Positions 54,207-62,691 of a stretch of DNA of 64,000 bases are shown piece after piece. The DNA lies in contig NZ_VDMR01000004.1 in the NCBI RefSeq assembly GCF_006346315.1, forward strand, positions 336,925-400,924. Direction: 5' to 3'. A model generated the notes under the pieces. That model had not been told where the DNA came from and ran no database searches. It was given only the letters and a program-made list of their open reading frames with translations. Origin of the DNA: Nocardioides litoris. Lineage in GTDB: Bacteria; Actinomycetota; Actinomycetes; Propionibacteriales; Nocardioidaceae. Both the position numbers and the translations under genes were made by a program. The first letter of the stretch is position 1, and each line of letters begins with the position of its first letter.

Positions 54207-55039
54207 CTGCGCAGCGCCTGCTCGAGCGCTGCGGCCAGCCCGGCGTGGTCGACCTCCGGCCGGCGCTCGCGAGCGGCGGGCAGCACGACGCGGACCCGCA
54301 GCGGCGGCAGGCCGCCCGACGCCTGGGCGCCCGGGGAGGTCTCGAGGGCGACGCCCGCTCCCGCGGCGACGAGGGCGGCCCGCTGCGTCGGGTCGGCCGC
54401 CTCCAGGACCCGGCCGTCGTGCCCGGCCCGGCGCAGGGTGTCGACCAGCTGGTCGTGGGCGGGCGGCTGGTGCCGTCGCGGGGGTACGACGAGCGGCCGG
54501 TCGACCTCGGCGAGGGGGACGTCGAGGGGCCCGTCGGCGCCGAGCAGGCGGGTGGGCAGGCCGACGACGTCGCCGCCCACCAGCCCGTCGACGACCCCGG
54601 GATGGCGCACGACGGCCACGTCGAGCGCCCCCTCCCGCAGCTCGGCGAGGAGCCGGTCGCTGCCGGCGACCCGCGGCACCACGAGACCGGGACCGCTCCC
54701 GCCGGCCAGCGCCCGGCACGCCACCGGGGTCCAGCCGCCGAGGTCGCCGCACAGGCCGACCCGGGCCCGGACCGGGCCGCCGAGCCGGCCGGCCTGGTCG
54801 AGCAGGTCCTCGGCCGCGTCGACGAGCGCCCGGGCCGGGCCGAGCAGCCGGCCACCGGCGACGGTGAGCCGCACGCCGCGGGCGTCGCGGTCGAACAGCC
54901 GCACCCCGAGGTGGCCCTCGAGCTTCTGCACGCCCTGCGACAGCGGCGGCTGGGTGATGCCGAGGTCGGTCGCGGCCCGGCCGAAGTGCCGGGTCTCGGC
55001 AACGGCGACGAAGAAGCGGAGGTGACGCAGCAGGTCCAC
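54203..55039 (-). CDS. LysR family transcriptional regulator
   Basis: 278 residues from the GTG at 55039. HTH: HLRFFVAVAETRHFGRAATDLGITQPPLSQGVQKLEGHLGVRLFDR. C-terminal effector domain with GLCGDLGGWTPVAC. TATCGT (55046-55051) ends 6 nt before this GTG, which favours it over an ATG at 55069 whose coding region would include the operator-like dyad 55047-55065. Divergent from the class A beta-lactamase gene, as in ampR-ampC pairs. Confidence 0.85.
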   Translation of the reverse strand: MDLLRHLRFFVAVAETRHFGRAATDLGITQPPLSQGVQKLEGHLGVRLFDRDARGVRLTVAGGRLLGPARALVDAAEDLLDQAGRLGGPVRARVGLCGDLGGWTPVACRALAGGSGPGLVVPRVAGSDRLLAELREGALDVAVVRHPGVVDGLVGGDVVGLPTRLLGADGPLDVPLAEVDRPLVVPPRRHQPPAHDQLVDTLRRAGHDGRVLEAADPTQRAALVAAGAGVALETSPGAQASGGLPPLRVRVVLPAARERRPEVDHAGLAAALEQALRR

Positions 55040-55046
55040 CACCGCA

Positions 55047-55065
55047 CGATAGCCGTCACCTATCG
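55047..55065. promoter_or_regulatory. Predicted LysR operator (T-N11-A)
   Basis: CGATAG-CCGTCAC-CTATCG: a perfect 6-bp inverted repeat with a 7-bp spacer containing T-N11-A (T at 55050, A at 55062), the LysR box. It overlaps the predicted -10 of the LysR gene, which predicts autorepression, and lies about 57 bp before the beta-lactamase ATG. Confidence 0.6.
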
Positions 55066-55121
55066 ACATGATCCTTTGATCGTCTTTGACTCTCGCCGAG
55101 CCGGACCGTTGGATCGAGCGC

Positions 55122-56024
55122 ATGACTCCTCGGACCCTCACCCGCCGCACCGTCCTCGCCGCCGGAGCGGCCGGAGCAGCCGGAGCAGCCGGAGCCGTCA
55201 CCGCAGCCGCCGCCACCTCCGTCGACGCCACCGCCGCGGACTCCCTCGACCCCGAGCTGACCGCGCTGGAGGCCGAGCGCGGCACGACCATCGGCCTCGT
55301 GGCCCGCCACCGCGGCACCGGCCGCGAGCTGCGGCACCGCCCCGACGCCCGGCAGCCCCTGTGCTCGACCTTCAAGCCGCTGGTGGCCGCCGCCCTGCTC
55401 GTCCGCGGCGACTGCCTCGACCGCGTCGTGCGCTACGACGAGCGCGACCTGGTCGAGTACGCCCCCATCACGGGCGAGCGCCGGGCGATGACGGTCGGCG
55501 AGCTCGCCGACGCCGCGATCCGCTTCAGCGACAACCCCGCGGGCAACCTCCTGCTGCGCCGGCTGGGCGGTGGGCGGGGCCCGGCCGCGCTGACGGCGTT
55601 CCTGCGCCGCACCGGTGACCGGGTCACCCGGCTCGACCGCTTCGAGACCGAGCTCAACAGCGCCGTGCCCGGTGACCCCCGCGACACCACCACCCCGCGC
55701 GCCCTCGCGGCGACGTACGAGCGCCTGGTCTGCGGTGACGTCCTCGACGCCCGCGACCGCTGGGTCCTGCGGGGCTGGCTGCAGTCCAGCACGACGAGCG
55801 TCGACCGCTTCCGCTCCGGCCTGCCCGCGGGCTGGTGGTGCGCCGACAAGACCGGGTCGGGCTCCTACGGCGTCGCCAACGACGCCGGCGTCGTCACCGC
55901 GCCCGACGGCACCGAGCTGGTCTTCGCCATCCAGACCCGGCGCTCGACCACCGACCCCGGGGCGACCTCCGACCCGACCCTGATGGCCGCCCTCGCCCGG
56001 CTGCTGGTCCGCCGCCTCGCCTGA
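55122..56024 (+). CDS. Class A beta-lactamase, Tat-exported
   Basis: 300 residues. Tat signal [16 protein letters not shown]. Active serine in CSTFK (Ser82, Lys85), SDN (136-138), ETELN with Glu175 as general base, and KTGSG (243-247). All class A motifs are intact. Likely confers beta-lactam resistance or helps in cell-wall turnover. Divergent LysR suggests inducible expression. No ribosome binding site seen near the ATG. Confidence 0.93.
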   Translation: MTPRTLTRRTVLAAGAAGAAGAAGAVTAAAATSVDATAADSLDPELTALEAERGTTIGLVARHRGTGRELRHRPDARQPLCSTFKPLVAAALLVRGDCLDRVVRYDERDLVEYAPITGERRAMTVGELADAAIRFSDNPAGNLLLRRLGGGRGPAALTAFLRRTGDRVTRLDRFETELNSAVPGDPRDTTTPRALAATYERLVCGDVLDARDRWVLRGWLQSSTTSVDRFRSGLPAGWWCADKTGSGSYGVANDAGVVTAPDGTELVFAIQTRRSTTDPGATSDPTLMAALARLLVRRLA

Positions 56025-56062
56025 CCTGTTGCGGCCGGCCCGACCTGGCTACCCTCGCCCCC

Positions 56063-56773
56063 GTGATCGACGCGGTGGTCTTCGACTGGGGCGGCACGCT
56101 GACGAAGTGGCACGACGTGGACTTCCACGCCGAGTCCCTCGCGCTGGCCCAGGCCGTGGTCGGGGCCGACCACGAGGTCGAGGTGTCGGCCGAGCGCCTG
56201 CACCGCGCGGGCGAGACGATCTGGGGGCGCAGCCGCGACCACCAGCAGAGCTCGACGGTCGGCGACCTCTTCACCGAGGCGGGCCTCGACCACGACCCGG
56301 CGCTGCTCGAGGCCTACTACGCGTTCTGGGAGCCGCACACGCTCACCGACCCGGAGGTGCGGCCCCTGTGGGAGGCGCTGCACGAGCGCGGCGTCAAGGT
56401 CGGGGTGCTGTCCAACACCATCTGGCCGCGCAAGGTGCACGAAGGCTTCTTCCGCCGTGACGGTGTGCTCGACCTGGTCGACGGCGACGTGTACACGAGC
56501 GAGGTCCCGTGGACCAAGCCGTCGCCGCACGCCTTCCGGGCCGCCCTCGACGCGGTCGGCGCGAGCGACCCCGCCCGGTGCGTCTACGTCGGCGACCGGC
56601 TCTTCGACGACGTCTGGGGGGCCCAGAACGCCGGCCTGCGGGCGATCCACGTGCCGCACAGCACGATCCCGCCCGCCCAGGTCGGCCACACCGAGGGCGA
56701 GCCCGACGCCGTGGCGCCCACGCTGCTCGACGTCGTCGACGTCGTCGACGGGTGGCTGGCCGAGCCGGGGTGA
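56063..56773 (+). CDS. HAD-superfamily hydrolase
   Basis: 236 residues. Motif I is AVVFDWGGTLT, with the aspartate nucleophile followed by Trp-Gly where most HADs have DxD; GVLSNTIWP is motif II, KPSPHAF supplies motif III Lys and VGDRLFDDVWGAQNAGL motif IV. DWGGT instead of DxDGT is known in a HAD subgroup. Substrate unknown. TACCCT (56050-56055) ends 7 nt before the GTG. Confidence 0.88.
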   Translation: MIDAVVFDWGGTLTKWHDVDFHAESLALAQAVVGADHEVEVSAERLHRAGETIWGRSRDHQQSSTVGDLFTEAGLDHDPALLEAYYAFWEPHTLTDPEVRPLWEALHERGVKVGVLSNTIWPRKVHEGFFRRDGVLDLVDGDVYTSEVPWTKPSPHAFRAALDAVGASDPARCVYVGDRLFDDVWGAQNAGLRAIHVPHSTIPPAQVGHTEGEPDAVAPTLLDVVDVVDGWLAEPG

Positions 56774-56789
56774 GGCCCTCACCGGGGCG

Positions 56790-57333
56790 TCACCGCGGGC
56801 GCACCAGCGCCTCGCGGGCCAGGACGATGCGCACCGTCGTGGTGCATGGCGCCGCCTGCGGGCCGCAGGGGCGGACCACGACCGCGGCCGCGGCGACCCG
56901 CCCGCGCTCTGTCACCAGGCGCCGGCCTGCCTCCGACAACGGCAGCCGCAGCCGGACCCGCTGGCCCCGGGCGACCCGCACGGTGCGCCGGGCCAGGACC
57001 TCCCCGGTGCCGGCCCGCCGACGCGTACCGCCACGGTGGTCGTGCAGGCCGACCCCACGTACCCGGCCGGGCAGGCGAGCACCCGGCCCGTGTCGACCGT
57101 CCGCTCGACCTGCTCCGCCCTGCCGACCGGCACCAGCGTCGCCGGCACCGGTCGCGGCGGGAGGGGCCGGCCGGCGCCCGTGGTCGCCACGACGCCCCGT
57201 CGTCGACGTCGAGCGGGGCTCCGCCGAGCGCCAGCGGCCGGGCCTGGGCCGGGGAGCCGACGGGCAGGACGGAGAGGGCGGCGGCGAGCGTGGCGCCGGC
57301 CGCGGCGAGCAGGACGAGGGGACGCACGCGCAC
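56790..57333 (-). pseudogene. Frameshifted gene for a secreted small Cys-repeat protein
   Basis: Three minus frames in succession look coding: a signal peptide (VRPLVLLAAAGATLAAALSV), then a middle part (GRPLPPRPVPATLVPVGRAE to LACPAGYVGSACTTTVAV), then the end (GEVLARRTVRVARGQRVRL to RPCGPQAAPCTTTVRIVL). One missing G at each of two G-runs (57195-57198, and near 57013) would restore a 181-residue frame. The product would be secreted with two C-x8/7-CTTTV units. Either a genuine pseudogene or two homopolymer sequencing errors. Start could also be the ATG at 57408. Confidence 0.6.
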
Positions 57334-57459
57334 GAACCCAGGACGGGTCCGGCGTCCCGCGGACCGAAAACGCCCGGTCCCTTCCCCCGAGCGCCCCCGC
57401 GGGTCCATGATCCTCCGCAGCCGGCGCGACCGCGCCGTCGTCGTCGGAAGGAACCACCC

Positions 57460-58425
57460 GTGCGTCCAGCCCGTCCCGCCGCCCGCCTGCTCGCCCTCGC
57501 CGCGGCCGCGGCCGCCTCCGTCGCCCTCCTGCCGGCCCCGTCGGCCACGGCCGTGGTCGACGTCGGCCAGGAGGCATCGAGCGGCGGGGGGCACGCCCAC
57601 GCCGCCGAGGAGTGCTTCGAACCCGGCGCCGAGGTCGCCACGTCCGCCCGCGGCGGCCAGGAGGCCGACCACCGCGACATCGACGCTGCCGAGCAGCGCG
57701 AGGTCGACCGCCGTACCGACCGCATCCTGGCCGGCATGTCGGCTGCCCAGCGGCGCGCCGCGGTCAGCGGGCCCGTCCCGGTCTACGTGCACGTTATGGC
57801 CGGCAAGAACGGCGAAGGCAACGTCACCGACGCCCAGGTCGTCGAGCAGGTCGCCGTCCTCAACGAGACGTTCGCCGGCGCCGAGTCCGGCGCGGCCGCC
57901 GACACCGGGTTCACCTTCACCCTCGCCGGGGTCGACCGGTTCTACAACGACACCTGGCACCGCGACGGCGCCAGCTCGAAGTACCGCAAGGACACGCGCA
58001 AGGGCGGCGCCAACGCCCTCAACATCTGGCTGGTCGACTTCAAGTACCTCGGCATCGCCACGTTCCCGTGGGACTACGCCAAGAACCCGGGCATCGACGG
58101 CATCCGCGTGCAGTACTCCTCCCTGCCCGGCGGTGACGCCACCGACTACGACCTGGGCAAGACCACGACGCACGAGGCCGGGCACTGGTTCGGGCTCTAC
58201 CACACGTTCCAGGGCGGGTGCACCGAGACCAACGACGAGGTGGCCGACACCCCGGCGCAGTCCTCGCCCACCAGCGGGTGCCCCGAGGGCCGCGACTCCT
58301 GCGCCCTGCCGGGCCTCGACCCGATCCACAACTACATGGACTACAGCTACGACGCCTGCTACGACCAGTTCACCCCGGGCCAGGCCGCCCGGGCGCGGCA
58401 GATGTTCACCGCCTACCGCAGCTGA
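57460..58425 (+). CDS. Secreted M43 family zinc metalloprotease (first of tandem pair)
   Basis: 321 residues from a GTG with GGAAGG upstream. Signal peptide AARLLALAAAAAASVALLPA. Pappalysin-type motif HEAGHWFGLYH (HExxHxxGxxH) and Met-turn NYMDYSYDACYDQFTPGQ. The N-terminal ECFEPGAEVATSARGGQEADH is a conserved propeptide-like start shared with its paralogue. Predicted secreted endopeptidase. Confidence 0.92.
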   Translation: MRPARPAARLLALAAAAAASVALLPAPSATAVVDVGQEASSGGGHAHAAEECFEPGAEVATSARGGQEADHRDIDAAEQREVDRRTDRILAGMSAAQRRAAVSGPVPVYVHVMAGKNGEGNVTDAQVVEQVAVLNETFAGAESGAAADTGFTFTLAGVDRFYNDTWHRDGASSKYRKDTRKGGANALNIWLVDFKYLGIATFPWDYAKNPGIDGIRVQYSSLPGGDATDYDLGKTTTHEAGHWFGLYHTFQGGCTETNDEVADTPAQSSPTSGCPEGRDSCALPGLDPIHNYMDYSYDACYDQFTPGQAARARQMFTAYRS

Positions 58426-58459
58426 CCCCGCCCGACCCGCGGCGGGGACGACCCGCCGT

Positions 58460-58494
58460 CCGGCCCGCCCGACGTCGTACGCCGGGCGGGCCGG
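58460..58494 (+). terminator. Hairpin between the two M43 genes
   Basis: CCGGCCCGCCCG (58460-58471) and CGGGCGGGCCGG (58483-58494), perfect 12-bp stem, 11-nt loop, followed by GGTCCCGT. Likely terminates the first protease gene. Confidence 0.6.
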
Positions 58495-58528
58495 TCCCGT
58501 GCCGGGGCCGGTCCCCGGCCGTCCCGGT

Positions 58529-58544
58529 TTGCAAGTTCGTGCAA
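58529..58544 (+). promoter_or_regulatory. TTGCA-N6-TGCAA dyad upstream of second M43 gene
   Basis: TTGCAAGTTCGTGCAA lies about 150 bp upstream of the second protease. A near copy, TTGCAAGATCGTGCA, occurs at 59879-59893 after that gene. The symmetric TTGCA/TGCAA arms look like a regulator binding site; the regulator is unknown. Confidence 0.4.
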
Positions 58545-58691
58545 CGCACGGACCGGCAGGCCGGACGACCTGGCGCGCGGACGGGGTGCGGCGGGAAGGT
58601 TTCCGCGTCCTCGGCCTGGCCCCACCCGTGTGCCGGCGCGGACGACCAGGCGGACCGGACTCGGCCGGCGCCACGACCAGAGGGAACACCC

Positions 58692-59744
58692 ATGACCCAC
58701 CTCGCCCCCCGTTCGCCCCGCCGCCTGCGGCGCCTGGCCGCCGTCGCCGCCCTCGGCGTCGCGGTCTCCGTCGCCGCCACCCCGACCGCCGCGACCGCGC
58801 GGGTCGCCCCCGAGCCCGGCGCCGTCCAGGTGGAGCAGGAGGGCGCCCCGGTCGAGCAGGAGGGCGCCCCGGTCGAGCAGGAGGGCTCGCACGTCGAGCA
58901 GGAGCGCGTGGCCCTCGAGCAGGAGTGCTTCGAGCCCGGCGCCGACATCGCCACCTCGGCCCGTGGCGGCCAGACCCACGACCATCGCGAGGTCGACGTG
59001 CTCGAGCAGCGCCGCATCGAGCAGCGCACCCGCGACATCCTCGCCGCCGAGGGAGCCCGGGCGGCCTCCCGGGCCGAGGCCCTCGCCGGCTCCGTCCCGG
59101 TCTACGTGCACGTGATGGCGGCCAAGAACGGTGCCGGCAACGTCACCGACAGCCAGGTCGCCCAGCAGGTGCAGGTGCTCAACGCCTCCTACGCCGGCCA
59201 GGGTGGGGCCGGCGCGGCCAACACCGGCTTCACCTTCAGCCTCGCCGGGATCGACCGGTTCTACAACGACACCTGGCACCGCGACGGGGCCAGCACGACC
59301 TACCGCTCGCAGACCCGCAAGGGCGGTGCCAACGCCCTCAACATCTGGCTCGTCGACTTCGACTACCTCGGCGTCGCCACCTTCCCCTGGGACTACGCCC
59401 GCAACGGCAAGGTCGACGGCATCCGGGTGCAGTACTCCTCGCTGCCGGGCGGCAGCGCCACCAACTACAACCTGGGCGAGACCGCGACCCACGAGGCCGG
59501 CCACTGGCTCGGGCTGTACCACACGTTCCAGGGCGGCTGCACGACCACCAACGACCAGGTGAGCGACACCCCGGCGCAGTCCTCGGCCACGAGCGGGTGC
59601 CCCGAGGGCCGCGACTCGTGCTCGCTGGCGGGCCTCGACCCGATCCACAACTACATGGACTACAGCTACGACGACTGCTACACCGAGTTCACCGCCGGGC
59701 AGAGCTCCCGGATGTCGCAGATGTGGGCGGCCTACCGCGCCTGA
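58692..59744 (+). CDS. Secreted M43 family zinc metalloprotease (second of tandem pair)
   Basis: 350 residues. Signal peptide (RRLRRLAAVAALGVAVSVAA). Same catalytic blocks as its neighbour: HEAGHWLGLYH, NYMDYSYDDCYTEFTAGQ. Between signal and prodomain it carries imperfect repeats VEQEGAP, VEQEGAP, VEQEGSH, absent from the first copy. Otherwise highly similar over the catalytic domain, so a recent tandem duplication. Confidence 0.92.
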   Translation: MTHLAPRSPRRLRRLAAVAALGVAVSVAATPTAATARVAPEPGAVQVEQEGAPVEQEGAPVEQEGSHVEQERVALEQECFEPGADIATSARGGQTHDHREVDVLEQRRIEQRTRDILAAEGARAASRAEALAGSVPVYVHVMAAKNGAGNVTDSQVAQQVQVLNASYAGQGGAGAANTGFTFSLAGIDRFYNDTWHRDGASTTYRSQTRKGGANALNIWLVDFDYLGVATFPWDYARNGKVDGIRVQYSSLPGGSATNYNLGETATHEAGHWLGLYHTFQGGCTTTNDQVSDTPAQSSATSGCPEGRDSCSLAGLDPIHNYMDYSYDDCYTEFTAGQSSRMSQMWAAYRA

Positions 59745-59780
59745 CCTGCTCCCCGCCTGCTCCCCACCTGCTCCGCCGCC

Positions 59781-59816
59781 ATCGGGCGGTCCCGGCTCCG
59801 GCCGGGGCCGCCCGAT
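59781..59816 (+). terminator. Terminator hairpin after second M43 gene
   Basis: ATCGGGCGGTCCCGG (59781-59795) pairs with CCGGGGCCGCCCGAT (59802-59816), 15 bp with one G-U wobble and a 6-nt loop. Followed by TGCATGTTTTCG. Three CCTGCTCCCC-type tandem repeats precede it (59750-59773). Confidence 0.65.
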
Positions 59817-60086
59817 TGCATGTTTTCGCATTGCAGACATCTGACGGTTCTGCGAGATGTCGCAGGTGAGGGTCGCTGTTGCAAGATCGTGCACACGAAG
59901 GAAGTCCCCCCGGCTCCCCAGCCGGTTCCTTCTCCAGGCCTCTGTCCCAGGCCGACCAGCGGTCCGCGTACTCGTCCCTCCGGGGGGCATCTCGGGAGCT
60001 CCCCGGAGGATGAGTTCGCGGACCGTCGTCTTTTTGCGTCACGTCCCCGTGCCGCCCCGCTGCAGGGTCGTGCAGCCGCCGTCGGG
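59817..60086. other. Non-coding region with nested dyads
   Basis: No convincing gene. Lower GC than its surroundings. GACATCT (59836-59842) with AGATGTC (59855-59861), CTGCGA/TCGCAG nested at 59850-59865, and TTGCAAGATCGTGCA (59879-59893). AAGGA at 59898 has no start codon at the right distance. The region lies between convergent genes. Confidence 0.5.
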
Positions 60087-60506
60087 TCAGCGGCCGGGGT
60101 AGGCCCGCGGCTCGCCACCCAGGGCGAGCTCACGCCGGGCCGAGTCGAGCACGGCCGCCACGGCCGGCCGCCGCTGGGCGGGGGCTGCGTTGGCCACCCA
60201 GAACCCGTACGTCGCCCCGCAGGCCCGCTCCACCGCGAGCGCCGCCGCCGCGACCTGCCCAGCGGCACCGGGGCCCACCTGCGGCAGCGCGTACGACGGC
60301 GCGGCGGCCACCGGCTCGGCCCCCGCGTCCTCGACCAGCCCGACCAGCTGGTCGCGGCGGGTGCGGTGGGCGTCGTAGGACTCCTGCAGCGCGTCGTACA
60401 GGTCGGGCGAGGCGGACTCGGAGGTCTGCGCGCCGAGGTAGCCCACGACGAAGAGCGCGGCGTGCTCGGCGGCCAGCGCGGCCTGGAGGGCGTCGACGTA
60501 GGTCAT
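60087..60506 (-). CDS. DUF4439 ferritin-like domain protein
   Basis: 139 residues, four-helix ferritin-like: [23 protein letters not shown] carries Glu/His of the first metal-binding helix, then [19 protein letters not shown] and [12 protein letters not shown]. Metal role unproven. Overlaps the lipoprotein gene by 4 bp (ATGA), so the two are expressed together. Located just before rimP as in other actinobacteria. Confidence 0.88.
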   Translation of the reverse strand: MTYVDALQAALAAEHAALFVVGYLGAQTSESASPDLYDALQESYDAHRTRRDQLVGLVEDAGAEPVAAAPSYALPQVGPGAAGQVAAAALAVERACGATYGFWVANAAPAQRRPAVAAVLDSARRELALGGEPRAYPGR

Positions 60507-61042
60507 GGCGTGCCTCCGGCCGTCGCGGACGGGCCGAGGGTGGTGCGCAGCTGGGCGGTGCCGGCGGCCATCGCGGCGAGGGTCTGGGCCAGGGCCCCGC
60601 TCGCCGCCTCGAGGGCCGCGTCGGCCAGGCTGCGCTCGAGGCGGGCCTCGGCCCGACCGACCCGGGCCAGCACCGCCGCGTCGTCCTCGCCGGCGTCGGC
60701 CACGACCCCCGACGCGCTCGGGAGCCGACCCAGCTCGGCGGCGTGGGTCGCGTGCAGCCGTTCGAGGGGTCGCAGGCGCCTGGCCAGGTCGGGGTGCCGG
60801 CGCGCGTTCACCCGGGCCGTGCGGTGGGCCACGGCGAGTGCGCCGAGCACGGAGGCCACCAGGTCGGCGTCGTCGTCGGGCTCCGGCACGGCGCCGGTGC
60901 CGACCGGCGACCCCGGCCCGCCGGAGGGCGCGATCGTGGGGTCGTCGGTCGTGGGGTCGAGGTCGAGCGAGCAACCCGCGACGCCGAGGAGGGACGCGCC
61001 GAGGACGAGCCGCCGGGAGACGGCGGCGGGGCGGTTCGGCAC
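60503..61042 (-). CDS. Tat-type lipoprotein, helical
   Basis: 179 residues. [17 protein letters not shown] is a twin-arginine lipoprotein signal with lipobox LGVAGC. The rest is helical ([33 protein letters not shown]), with His/Glu pattern reminiscent of ferritin-like or DUF4439-linked proteins. TATCGT (61049-61054, minus) ends 6 nt before the GTG. Operon with the DUF4439 gene. Confidence 0.8.
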   Translation of the reverse strand: MPNRPAAVSRRLVLGASLLGVAGCSLDLDPTTDDPTIAPSGGPGSPVGTGAVPEPDDDADLVASVLGALAVAHRTARVNARRHPDLARRLRPLERLHATHAAELGRLPSASGVVADAGEDDAAVLARVGRAEARLERSLADAALEAASGALAQTLAAMAAGTAQLRTTLGPSATAGGTP

Positions 61043-61174
61043 GGCGCGACGATATCCCGCACCGCACCGGCGGGCCGTGCTCGGGCGTGCCGGGGACGGC
61101 CGTCGGATGCCCTAGGGTGGACCGGCGGCCACGCGGCCGCCCTGCTCCATCCACAACTGCACAGGAGGTCGAGG

Positions 61175-61723
61175 ATGTCCGCCCCGGAGGCGTTGACCAG
61201 CCGGATCCAGTCCGCCCTCACCGGCCCCCTGGCCGCCCTCGGTCTCGACGTCGAGGCCGTCGAGGTGTCCAGCGCGGGCAAGCGTCGCATCGTGCGCGTC
61301 GCGGTCGACCAGGACGGCGGCGTGACGCTCGACGACGTCGCCGACGCCACCCGCGCCGTCGGGGTCGTCCTCGACGGCGACCTCTCGAGCACGATGGGCG
61401 CCCAGCCCTACACGCTCGAGGTCACCTCGCGGGGGGTCGACCGGCCCCTCACCCTGCCCCGCCACTGGCGGCGCAACGTCAGCCGGCTGGTCAAGGTCAA
61501 GCTCGCTGCCGGCGGCACGGTCACCGGCCGCCTGGCGTCGTACGACGAGGAGGCCGACGGCGGGTTCGTGCTCGAGGTCTCGGGCCGCGAGCAGCGCCTC
61601 ACCTACGCCGAGGTGGCCAAGGCCCTGGTGCAGGTCGAGTTCAACCGGCCCACGGAGGCCGACGAGCCCGAGCTGGACCCGGACCTCGACACGGACGTCG
61701 ACGAGAACGAGGAGGACGACTGA
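61175..61723 (+). CDS. rimP: Ribosome maturation factor RimP
   Basis: 182 residues. Two-domain Rim[23 protein letters not shown] and [23 protein letters not shown], then the SH3-like C-terminus ([22 protein letters not shown]). Extra acidic tail [20 protein letters not shown]. Needed for 30S maturation. AGGAGG (61163-61168) precedes the ATG. Overlaps nusA by one base. Confidence 0.97.
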   Translation: MSAPEALTSRIQSALTGPLAALGLDVEAVEVSSAGKRRIVRVAVDQDGGVTLDDVADATRAVGVVLDGDLSSTMGAQPYTLEVTSRGVDRPLTLPRHWRRNVSRLVKVKLAAGGTVTGRLASYDEEADGGFVLEVSGREQRLTYAEVAKALVQVEFNRPTEADEPELDPDLDTDVDENEEDD

Positions 61724-62691
61724 TGGACATCGACATGGGCATCCTGCGCCAGCTGGAGCGGGAGAAGGAGATCAAGCTCGACGTCCTCGTCGAGGCGATC
61801 GAGCAGGCCCTGCTCACCGCCTACCACAAGTCGCCGGGGGCGATCGAGGACGCGCGGGTCGTGCTCGACCGCAAGACCGGCCACGTCGTGGTGATGGCTG
61901 CCGAGGTCGACGAGGACGGGGAGAAGGTCGGCGAGTTCGACGACACCCCGGCCGGGTTCGGCCGGATCGCGGCGACCACGGCCAAGCAGATCATGCTGCA
62001 GCGGCTGCGCGACGCCGAGGACGAGATCAGGTTCGGCGAGTTCTCCGGCAAGGAGGGCGACCTGGTCTCCGGCATCGTCCAGCAGGGCCGCAACCCCGAC
62101 GACGTGCTGGTCGACCTCGGCAAGATCGAGGCGATCCTGCCGGTGAGCGAGCGGGTGCCGGGGGAGTCCTACGCCCACGGCACGCGGCTGCGCTGCCTGG
62201 TGCTCTCGGTGCGCAAGGGCATGCGCGGCCCGCAGGTCACGCTCAGCCGCTCCCACCCCCACCTGGTCAAGAAGCTCTTCGCCCTCGAGGTGCCCGAGAT
62301 CGCCAGCGGCGAGGTTGAGATCGCGGCCATCGCCCGCGAGGCCGGTCACCGCACCAAGATCGCGGTCAAGGGCGTCGCGCCCGGCGTCAACGCCAAGGGC
62401 GCCTGCATCGGGCCGATGGGCCAGCGGGTCCGCTCGGTCATGCACGCCCTGAACGAGGAGAAGATCGACATCGTCGACTTCTCCGACGACCCCGCCCGGT
62501 TCGTGGCCAGCGCGCTCTCGCCGGCCCGGGTCACCAGCGTCCAGGTCGTCGACCTCGCGGCGAGGTCGGCCCGCGTCGTCGTCCCCTCCTTCCAGCTCTC
62601 CCTCGCCATCGGCAAGGAGGGCCAGAACGCCCGCCTCGCCGCCCGCCTCACCGGCTGGCGCATCGACATCCACGGGGACGAGGAGGAGTGA
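61723..62691 (+). CDS. nusA: Transcription termination/antitermination factor NusA
   Basis: 322 residues, the short actinobacterial form without C-terminal acidic repeats. N-terminal RNAP-binding domain ([17 protein letters not shown]), S1 ([21 protein letters not shown]), KH1 ([28 protein letters not shown]) and KH2 ([20 protein letters not shown]). Part of the rimP-nusA-ylxR-infB operon. Confidence 0.97.
   Translation: MDIDMGILRQLEREKEIKLDVLVEAIEQALLTAYHKSPGAIEDARVVLDRKTGHVVVMAAEVDEDGEKVGEFDDTPAGFGRIAATTAKQIMLQRLRDAEDEIRFGEFSGKEGDLVSGIVQQGRNPDDVLVDLGKIEAILPVSERVPGESYAHGTRLRCLVLSVRKGMRGPQVTLSRSHPHLVKKLFALEVPEIASGEVEIAAIAREAGHRTKIAVKGVAPGVNAKGACIGPMGQRVRSVMHALNEEKIDIVDFSDDPARFVASALSPARVTSVQVVDLAARSARVVVPSFQLSLAIGKEGQNARLAARLTGWRIDIHGDEEE

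Noticed and set aside
55042..55069. ATG at 55069 as the LysR start
   Set aside because: It would put the operator-like dyad and the predicted -10 box inside the coding region; the GTG at 55039 fits the LysR N-terminus and the leaderless spacing.
59857..60102. Possible 81-residue + strand gene after the second M43 protease
   Set aside because: No ribosome binding site, no homology features, Arg/Pro-rich composition, and it covers several dyads that look regulatory.
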